Assembly: GCF_000721495.1 (NCBI RefSeq)
Contig: NZ_JOHY01000029.1
Span: 14,348-78,347 of the forward strand
Length of the DNA: 64,000 nucleotides
DNA from: Streptomyces sp. NRRL F-5123
GTDB taxonomy: Bacteria > Actinomycetota > Actinomycetes > Streptomycetales > Streptomycetaceae
Direction of reading: 5' to 3'
Below, one piece after another: positions 44,014 to 50,677 of this stretch. Each line of letters starts with the position of its first letter. Position 1 is the first letter of the stretch. A program made the position numbers and the translations under genes. Under the pieces are notes generated by a model. It was given only the letters and a program-made list of their open reading frames with translations, had not been told where the DNA came from and did not search any database.

Positions 44014-44933
44014 CAGCCCTTCACCGCCCCGGAGAGCATGCCGCCGACCAGGCGCTTCTGCAGCAGTGCGAAGAAGACCAGGCTCGGCAGGGTGGCCAGC
44101 AGTGCGGCGGCGGCGAGCGGCCCGAGGTCCGCGGCGCCCTCCGCACCGGTGAAGTGGGTCAGGATCACGGACATCGTCTGCTTCTCCGGCGTCTTGAGCA
44201 GGACCAGGGCGAAGAAGAACTCGTTCCACGCGGTGACGAACGCGAACATCAGCGTCGCCACCAGGCCGGGCGCCAGCAGCGGCAGCACCACGCTGCGCAG
44301 TGTGCGCCAGCGGCCGCAGCCGTCGATCGCGGCGGCCTCCTCCAGCGTCACCGGCACGGCTCTGACGTAGCTCTGCAGCATCCACAGCACGAAGGGCAGC
44401 GTCCACACCACGTAAACGACGGCCAGACCGGGCCGGGAGTCGATCAGCCGCAGATTTTTGAGCACCATGAACAACGGGATGATGACCAGCACCAGCGGGA
44501 ACATCTGGCTGACCAGGATCCAGCCCGTCCCCGCCCGGCTGACGGCACCGCGGAAGCGCACCATCGCGTACGCCGCGGGCACCGCGACGGCGACCGAGAC
44601 CACCGCGGCCGCGCCCGCCACGAGCAGGCTGTTGAGGGCGGCGTGCAGCAGCGGCTGCTCGTCCAGCGCGGTCCGGAAGTTGTCCAGCGTGGGGTGCCGC
44701 GGCAGCCACGTCGGGTCGACCGAGCCCAGCTCGCGCGGCGACTTGAAGGCCGTGGACAGCAGCCACAGCAGCGGGAAGGCGAGGAAGACCAGGTAGCACA
44801 GCAGCGCTGCGTACTGCCCGGTGCGGCCCGCGCGGCGGCGCAGCACCCGGCGGCGCGGCTCGGGAGCGGGCACGGGTACGGCGTCGGCTCCGCGGTCGTC
44901 CGCGGGGGCGGCGGGGGTGGCGGCGGCGCTCAC
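44013..44933 (-). CDS. ABC sugar transporter permease (MalG type)
   Basis: 306 residues from the GTG overlapping the first permease's stop (GTGA). Six membrane segments; EAA loop LEEAAAIDGCGRWRTLRSVV; C-terminal LVGGMLSGAVKG typical of MalG-type subunits. Membrane partner of the adjacent MalF-type permease. Confidence 0.87.
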   Translation of the reverse strand: MSAAATPAAPADDRGADAVPVPAPEPRRRVLRRRAGRTGQYAALLCYLVFLAFPLLWLLSTAFKSPRELGSVDPTWLPRHPTLDNFRTALDEQPLLHAALNSLLVAGAAAVVSVAVAVPAAYAMVRFRGAVSRAGTGWILVSQMFPLVLVIIPLFMVLKNLRLIDSRPGLAVVYVVWTLPFVLWMLQSYVRAVPVTLEEAAAIDGCGRWRTLRSVVLPLLAPGLVATLMFAFVTAWNEFFFALVLLKTPEKQTMSVILTHFTGAEGAADLGPLAAAALLATLPSLVFFALLQKRLVGGMLSGAVKG

Positions 44934-45883
44934 TGGTCGGCCTCCTTCAGCCGGTTGCGCAGGAAGACGGCCAGCAGCACCGCGATCACCGCGGTCATCG
45001 CCAGGCCCATGGCCGCCGCGTAGCCGTACTGGCCGTAGCGGAAGGCCTCCTCGTAGGCGAAGAGCATCGGCAGCCGGGTCTTGCCGCCGGGGCCGCCGCC
45101 GGTCAGCACGAAGACCAGGCCGAAGGCGTTGAAGTTCCAGATGAAGTTGAGCGCGGTGATCGACAGCACGACGGGGCGCAGCGTCGGCCAGGTGACGGTG
45201 GTGAAGCGGCGCCACAGGCCCGCCCCGTCGATGCCCGCCGCCTCGTGCAGCTCCACGGGGACGTTCTGCAGCCCGGCGAGCAGCACCACGGTGGTCTGCG
45301 GCATGCCCATCCACACGCCCACCACGACGACCGCGGGGAGGGCGAGGGACAGGCTGGAGAGCCAGTCGGTGTGGCCGGACGTCAGATGCAGGTGGCGCAG
45401 GGTGTTGTTGAGGACGCCGGCGTCCGGGTTGTACACCAGCCGCCACATGATGCCGACGACGATCTCCGGCATGGCCCACGGCACCAGCGCGAGGGTGCGG
45501 GCCAGCCAGCGGAAGCGCAGGTTCTGGTTCAGCAGCAGGGCCAGGCCCAGCCCCAGCGCGAGCTGGAGGGCGGTCACGCACACCGCCCAGACCAGACCGA
45601 TCCGGAAGGACTCCCAGAAGAGCGAGTCCAGCCGCAGGTCGGCGAGGTTGTCCAGGCCGGTGAAGGACGTCGAGCGCGTCACGCCGGACTGCGCGTCGGT
45701 GAAGGCCAGCGCGATGCCGTAGCAGAGCGGGACCACGCTCAGGACCACGACCGGGATCAGCGCGGGCAGCAGCAGGAACCAGGCGTCCCGGTCCAGGCCC
45801 AGCATCCGGCGGCGGGCGAGCGCCGTCCGCGGTGGGGGAGTGCCGGCTCCCGGGCGCGGCGCCTCGGCGGCGACGGCGGTCAT
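44930..45883 (-). CDS. ABC sugar transporter permease (MalF type)
   Basis: 317 residues. The ATG overlaps the LacI gene's stop (ATGA). First helix near residue 36 (WFLLLPALIPVVVLSVVPL), EAA motif LHEAAGIDGAGLWRRFTTVT, and VLTGGGPGGKTRLPMLFAYE near the C-terminus. CUT1-type importer subunit; no ATPase gene nearby. Confidence 0.87.
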   Translation of the reverse strand: MTAVAAEAPRPGAGTPPPRTALARRRMLGLDRDAWFLLLPALIPVVVLSVVPLCYGIALAFTDAQSGVTRSTSFTGLDNLADLRLDSLFWESFRIGLVWAVCVTALQLALGLGLALLLNQNLRFRWLARTLALVPWAMPEIVVGIMWRLVYNPDAGVLNNTLRHLHLTSGHTDWLSSLSLALPAVVVVGVWMGMPQTTVVLLAGLQNVPVELHEAAGIDGAGLWRRFTTVTWPTLRPVVLSITALNFIWNFNAFGLVFVLTGGGPGGKTRLPMLFAYEEAFRYGQYGYAAAMGLAMTAVIAVLLAVFLRNRLKEADQ

Positions 45884-46935
45884 GACGCGCTCCCCGCGGC
45901 GACGGCGGTGGTGCGGGGAGCCGGTGCGCCGCCCGTCGAGGCGCGGACCACCAGCCGCGGCGGCACGGTCGCGCACCGCACCGGGTGGCGGCCGCCCTCC
46001 AGCCGCGAGACCAGCATCTGCGCGGCCAGCCGCCCGCGTTCGGCCGAACCGAGGTCGACGCTGGTGAGCGCCGGGCGGCCGGCCCGGGCCAGCTCGCTGT
46101 CGTCCATCCCGGCCACCGCGAGGTCCTCGGGTATGCGCAGCCCGCGGTCGTGGGCGGCGTGCGCGGTGCCGAGGGCGAGCTGGTCGTTGGCGCACAGCAC
46201 GCCGTCCGGCCCGGAGCGGGCGTCCAGCAGCCGGTGGGCGGCCCGGGCGCCTGCCTCGATGCCGAACTCGGTGGTGACGGTGAGGGCGGGGTCGGGTGCG
46301 AGGCCCGCCTCGCGAAGCGCCGTTTCGTAGCCGACCCTGCGGTTGCGGCCGGGCACGGTGTCGGCGGGGCCGCCCACGAAGCCGATCCGGCGCCGCCCGC
46401 GCTCCAGCAGGTGGCGCACCGCGAGCACGGCGCCGAGGACGGAGTCGGCCCGTACGCTGTCCACCGCCGCCGGGTCGGGCAGCGAGCCGATGACCACCAC
46501 CGGGCGGGCGGCCGCGGCGAGCACCTCGCGGTGCGCGTCGGTCACCCGGATGGGGCACAGGATCAGCCCGTCGCTCGTGCGGTCGGCCAGGCTGCGCACC
46601 ACGTCCAGCTCGTCCTCGGCGACGGCGTCGGTGGAGTGCAGTAACAGCCGGTAGCCCAGCGGCTTGGCCACCGCCTGTATCTGCCGGACCATCGAGATGT
46701 ACGCCGGGTTGCCGACGTCGGGCATCGCGAAGGTGAGCTGCCGGGTCCGGCCGCCCTTGAGGGATCTCGCCACGCCGTTGGCCACGTAGCCCAGTTCGGC
46801 CGCGGCCTGCTCGACCCGCCGCACCGTCGCGGGCCGGGCCCCGTGGCCGTTGAGCACGCGCGAGACGGAGGCGATGGACACGCCTGCCCGCGCGGCGATG
46901 GTCTCCACCGTGGGCGGTCCGCCGGAAGTGGTCAT
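45880..46935 (-). CDS. LacI-family repressor, first gene of the ARH operon
   Basis: 351 residues. HTH TVETIAARAGVSIASVSRVL (about 9-28), hinge (VANGVARSLKGG) and periplasmic-binding-like domain (RRIGFVGGPADTVPGRNRR, DGVLCANDQLALGTA). It is transcribed together with the importer genes, so it probably controls its own operon through the perfect palindrome 72 bp upstream of its ATG. Effector: probably the imported compound or a product. Confidence 0.87.
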   Translation of the reverse strand: MTTSGGPPTVETIAARAGVSIASVSRVLNGHGARPATVRRVEQAAAELGYVANGVARSLKGGRTRQLTFAMPDVGNPAYISMVRQIQAVAKPLGYRLLLHSTDAVAEDELDVVRSLADRTSDGLILCPIRVTDAHREVLAAAARPVVVIGSLPDPAAVDSVRADSVLGAVLAVRHLLERGRRRIGFVGGPADTVPGRNRRVGYETALREAGLAPDPALTVTTEFGIEAGARAAHRLLDARSGPDGVLCANDQLALGTAHAAHDRGLRIPEDLAVAGMDDSELARAGRPALTSVDLGSAERGRLAAQMLVSRLEGGRHPVRCATVPPRLVVRASTGGAPAPRTTAVAAGSAS

Positions 46936-47006
46936 GGTCTCGTCCCCTCACTGTGCCGTCGGGCGGGAGCGCGCCGGTGATCGCGCGTCGGTGGTCTGCG
47001 AACGTG

Positions 47007-47022
47007 CTGTAAACGTTTACAG
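47007..47022. promoter_or_regulatory. Perfect 16-bp LacI-type operator
   Basis: CTGTAAACGTTTACAG is a perfect dyad with the central CG step and GTAAACGTTTAC core typical of LacI/GalR operators. It lies upstream of the LacI gene heading the ARH operon. A second inverted repeat, TTGAC-N5-GTCAA, lies farther upstream at 47086-47100. Confidence 0.75.
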
Positions 47023-47182
47023 AGTGATCCTTCGTCAGGCCCCTCGGGAGAAGGGGAGGCCCCCGCATGTTGCGCGGAGGTTTCGTTGACGATCAGTCAA
47101 TTGTGACCTGAATCACGGCGCGGGGGGAGGGGTTCGACGAATCTTGTCCGCGGCGGGCCCGGGACGGACGGGAAAGCCGCAG

Positions 47183-47208
47183 GTGAGGGGCGGCGGACCG
47201 CCCCTCAC
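47183..47208 (-). terminator. Hairpin terminator after the lyase gene
   Basis: Perfect 11-bp stem GTGAGGGGCGG / CCGCCCCTCAC with a 4-nt loop, 28 nt past the stop of the DHDPS-family gene. Confidence 0.7.
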
Positions 47209-47236
47209 CCGGTCGGTCGGCGGGACCGCCACCCGG

Positions 47237-48154
47237 TCAGTCGGCCGGGCCGAGCCCGGCGGCTTCGAGACGGTCGGCGACCGCGCGCGCCTCGGCCTTC
47301 GTCAGCGGCAGCAGCGGTGCCTGGGTGTACGCGTGGCGGATGACCCCGCGGGCGGCGAGCGCGGCCTTGAAGGCGCCGAGCGCGCCCGACATCCGGCCGA
47401 TCCGGGACCGGTCGGCGACCTCGACGATCCCGAACAGCGCGGTCAGCCGCCGCTGTTCGGCCGCGGCCGCGGCGGTGTCCCCGGCCCGCGCGGCGTCGTA
47501 GAGGCGCACGTAGCCGTGCGGATCGACATTGCCCAGGCCCGGCACGATGCCGTCGGCGCCGCGGGCCATCGCGAGGTCGGCGAGCGTCTCCGACCCGGTC
47601 AGCACGCCCGCACCGCTGCCGGCCGCGCCGTCGAGCACACGCTGGAAGGACTCCAGGTCCCCCGACGAGTCCTTGACCGCGGTGATCACCTTGGTCTGGG
47701 CCAGCTCGCCGAGCAGCGCCGGGGAGAGCTTCGTGTGCACGTTGGAGGGGATGTCGTAGGCGACGACGGGCAGTTCGAGCCGCCGGTGCAGCAGCTCGTA
47801 GTGCGCTCTGACCTCGCTCTCGCCGACACCCACGTAGAACGGCGCGGTGACGACGACCGCGGCCGCGCCCAGCGCCTGGGCGCGGCGGGCGTGGTCGAGC
47901 ACCCGCAGGGTGCCCGTGTCGATCGCGCCGGCCAGCACCGGGACCTGCCCGGCGGCGACGCCGACGACCGTGCGCAGCGTGGTGTCCCGCGCCGCGTCCG
48001 TCAACTGGGCGATCTCGCCGGTGGACCCGCCGACGAACAGGCCGTGCACGCCCGCGTCCAGCAGGAAGCCGGTGAGGCGTTCCAGCGAGGCGGTGTCCAC
48101 CTCCCCGTCCTCGGTCAGCGGGGTGCACAGGGGAGGGACGACTCCGTGGAACAT
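47237..48154 (-). CDS. DHDPS/N-acetylneuraminate-lyase family aldolase
   Basis: 305 residues, TIM-barrel Schiff-base aldolase. GSTGE (43-47), Tyr133 in VVAYDIPSNVH and the Schiff-base Lys161 in ITAVKDSSGDLES are present. Authentic sialate lyases usually read YNIP..SG at the Tyr site, so the substrate may differ from N-acetylneuraminate; a related 2-oxo sugar acid is possible. Its ATG overlaps the stop of the NanT-like transporter (TGATG), so the enzyme most likely acts on the transported compound. Confidence 0.82.
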   Translation of the reverse strand: MFHGVVPPLCTPLTEDGEVDTASLERLTGFLLDAGVHGLFVGGSTGEIAQLTDAARDTTLRTVVGVAAGQVPVLAGAIDTGTLRVLDHARRAQALGAAAVVVTAPFYVGVGESEVRAHYELLHRRLELPVVAYDIPSNVHTKLSPALLGELAQTKVITAVKDSSGDLESFQRVLDGAAGSGAGVLTGSETLADLAMARGADGIVPGLGNVDPHGYVRLYDAARAGDTAAAAAEQRRLTALFGIVEVADRSRIGRMSGALGAFKAALAARGVIRHAYTQAPLLPLTKAEARAVADRLEAAGLGPAD

Positions 48155-49611
48155 CAGACCTTCTCACTTGCCGGTGGTTCGACTGCTGCGGATTCTCCTG
48201 CTGTCGCGGCGTGCCGCCGGTCGGCGGCGCGCTGCACGCGCGCCGGTACGTCGAAGCCGACCAGCAGCACCACGACGGCGGTCAGGGCGGCGCCGAGCAC
48301 GGCCAGCGCGGTGCCGAGCCCCAGCGGCCCGGCGATCTTCTCGCCCAGGACCGGCGCCGCGGCGCCGCCGAGCGCGCCCACGTTGTAGCTGAACCCGAGT
48401 GCGGCGGCGCGCATGCCGACCGGGTAGTGCGAGCTGATGTAGCTGGGCAGTACGCCCGAGGCGCCCTGGCTGGTGCCGACCAGCAGGAACAGCAGCACCC
48501 ACAGGGCCACGGTGTGCCCTTCGCCGAGGGCGAAGACCGGGTAGACGAAGGCCAGTGAGACGACCAGCATCCCCACGTAGGCCCGCCGGGTGCCGAACCG
48601 GTCGCCGAGGTAGCCGCTGACGACCGAGCCGACCGCGTAGCCGAAGCCCGCGTACAGCAGCGCGTCGGAGACCTGCCCGGGGTCGTAGTGCAGGTCGTTC
48701 TTCAGATACGTCGGCAGCAGCGACTGGAGCGGCCAGGAGTAGAGGAAGGCGCAGAAGACGGTGACCATCAGCCCCACCACGACCGGCCACAGCCGCTGCG
48801 CGAAGCGCACCGCGAGCGCCACGAAGCAGGCCGCGATCACCGCGACCAGCAGCAGCGTGACGGCCATCGACTGGTTGCGCAGCACCACCAGCAGCGCGAC
48901 TGCGGCGACCAGGCACACCGGGACCGTCCACCATCGGCTGCCGCGCGCGAAGAGCAGCGCGGTGGCGCTGACCGGGCGCTCGCCCGCGTCCTTGGAGCGC
49001 TGCCACTCCTCCGCCTCCGGCAGCCTGCGGCGCAGCCAGATCGCGAGGAAGACCGGGAGGATGCCGATCCAGAACAGCACCCGCCAGCTGGTGTGCGGCA
49101 CCACCCACGCGTACGTCTTGGCGGCCAGCACCCCGCCCAGCGGGTAGCCGGACAGCAGCATGCCGCTGGCGGTGTTGCGCATCCGGCGCGGCCAGCTCTC
49201 GATGATGTACGTGGCGCTCGCGCTGTACTCGCCCGCCATGCCCAGCCCGACGACCATCCGGAAGGCGAACAGCGACCAGTAGTTCCACGAGAAGCCGCAC
49301 AGCACCGAGCCGACCGCGTACAGCGCGATGCTCAGCACCATCGCGGGGCGGCGGCCGAAGCGGTCGCCGAGCGCGCCGATGGCCAGGCCGCCGAACCAGC
49401 GGGAGACGAACGCGGCCGACACCAGCGTCGCGGCGGTCACGCCGGACAGGTGGAAGTCGTGCGCGATCTCGGTCAGGACGAGGGAGATCAGTCCGAAGTC
49501 GAAGCCGTCCATGGCGTAGCCGAGCCATGCGGCCGAGAAGGCTCTCCAGTCCCGCCGGGAGAGTTCGGCGCGCCAGCGCAGCGGGGGCGCGGCGTCGTAT
49601 GTACTGCTCAT
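48154..49611 (-). CDS. nanT: MFS transporter, NanT-like (sialate:H+ symport family)
   Basis: 485 residues, about 12 membrane segments. The N-terminus tracks E. coli NanT closely: RRDWRAFSAAWLGYAMDGFD, FVSRWFGGLAIGALGDRFGR, and GMAGEYSASATYIIESWPRR. The central loop (RRRLPEAEEWQRSKDAG) also fits. Proton-coupled uptake of a sugar acid, probably sialic acid or a relative. Co-transcribed with the lyase. Divergent from the GntR gene with a 23-bp inverted repeat between. Confidence 0.82.
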   Translation of the reverse strand: MSSTYDAAPPLRWRAELSRRDWRAFSAAWLGYAMDGFDFGLISLVLTEIAHDFHLSGVTAATLVSAAFVSRWFGGLAIGALGDRFGRRPAMVLSIALYAVGSVLCGFSWNYWSLFAFRMVVGLGMAGEYSASATYIIESWPRRMRNTASGMLLSGYPLGGVLAAKTYAWVVPHTSWRVLFWIGILPVFLAIWLRRRLPEAEEWQRSKDAGERPVSATALLFARGSRWWTVPVCLVAAVALLVVLRNQSMAVTLLLVAVIAACFVALAVRFAQRLWPVVVGLMVTVFCAFLYSWPLQSLLPTYLKNDLHYDPGQVSDALLYAGFGYAVGSVVSGYLGDRFGTRRAYVGMLVVSLAFVYPVFALGEGHTVALWVLLFLLVGTSQGASGVLPSYISSHYPVGMRAAALGFSYNVGALGGAAAPVLGEKIAGPLGLGTALAVLGAALTAVVVLLVGFDVPARVQRAADRRHAATAGESAAVEPPASEKV

Positions 49612-49668
49612 GTGCTCGCATCCTCGGGAGCCGGGGTCGTCGTCGGAGTCGCTTCTGGACTCATGGGA

Positions 49669-49691
49669 CGTAGGACGTCCGACGTCCTACG
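49669..49691. promoter_or_regulatory. 23-bp perfect inverted repeat, probable GntR operator
   Basis: CGTAGGACGTC, one central C, then GACGTCCTACG: 11-bp arms without mismatch, centred in the 101-bp divergent region between the NanT-like transporter and the FadR-type regulator. Each arm itself contains GACGTC. Position and symmetry fit a repressor site for both genes. Confidence 0.75.
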
Positions 49692-49712
49692 CGTGGCGGT
49701 AACGTAGGCCGC

Positions 49713-50462
49713 ATGTCAGCTCAGCGCAAGCCCCCCGAGGTGGCGGCCACCCTCGCCGACCGCCCGCGCCGGCCCAGCGTGCAGGACCAACTGATCGACC
49801 TGATCGTGGAGTTGGACCTCGACCCGGGCGAGGTGCTGCCGCCGGAACCGGAACTCATGCGCACTCTGGGTGTCAGCAGGAACTCGGTGCGTGAGGCACT
49901 CAAGGGCCTCCAGGCGCTCGGCATCGTCGACATCCGGCACGGCTACGGTACCTACGTCGGCACCGCGCAACTGCGCTCCCTCGCCCCCGGCCTGCTCTTC
50001 CACACCCGGCTGGCGGTGCGCCGCGACAACCCGCGCGGGCTGCTGGACATCGTCGAGGTCCGCGCGCTGCTGGAGTCCGGCCTCATCCGCCGCTCGGCGC
50101 TGGAACTGGACGACGCCGACCTCGACCGGCTGCGCGCCGAACTCGACGCGCTGGAGGCCGACGGCGACGCGGGCCGCGCCGGACACGACCGCCGCTTCCA
50201 CGAACTGCTCTACGAACCGCTCGGCAACGCCCTGGTGCTCCAGCTCATCGCGCTCTTCTGGGACGTCTACCGGCAGGTCGAGAGCGAGGTCGGCAAACCG
50301 CACACCGCCCACGGCCAGGTGGTGGGCCAGCACCGCCGCGTCCTGGAGGCCGTCGCCGCCCGCGACCCGGACGCGGCCGCCGCCCGGATCGCCGAGCACT
50401 TCGCCGACATCACCGGCCGCTTCGACCGCTGGACCGGCACGCCCCGCCCGACGTCCGGCTGA
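49713..50462 (+). CDS. GntR-family regulator, FadR subfamily
   Basis: 249 residues. N-terminal winged helix (VQDQLIDLIVELDLDPGEVL, TLGVSRNSVREALKGLQALG, DIRHGYGTYV) at about 22-92, then an all-helical FCD ligand-binding domain (DIVEVRALLESGLIRRSALE, DRRFHELLYEPLGN, HRRVLEAVAARDPDAAAARI). Probably represses the divergent transporter-lyase pair and itself through the adjacent 23-bp repeat, with a sugar acid as effector. Confidence 0.87.
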   Translation: MSAQRKPPEVAATLADRPRRPSVQDQLIDLIVELDLDPGEVLPPEPELMRTLGVSRNSVREALKGLQALGIVDIRHGYGTYVGTAQLRSLAPGLLFHTRLAVRRDNPRGLLDIVEVRALLESGLIRRSALELDDADLDRLRAELDALEADGDAGRAGHDRRFHELLYEPLGNALVLQLIALFWDVYRQVESEVGKPHTAHGQVVGQHRRVLEAVAARDPDAAAARIAEHFADITGRFDRWTGTPRPTSG

Positions 50463-50677
50463 CACCCGCCCCGGCGCGTCGGCGGAACCGGTCGGCCCGG
50501 TCCACCGGGCGCTACGGGCGCGGCGCGTTCGCGCGGCTCGACCCCCCCCGGGGCGTACGGGCGGTGCGCGCGGCGCGCGGCGCGCTGCCCCCGGGCGGCC
50601 CGCCCAGCGGCGATACTCGACGCCGGCGGTGGCCCGGGTCCGGGCGCCGCCCCCGTGGAACGGAGAGGCACGCCCGT

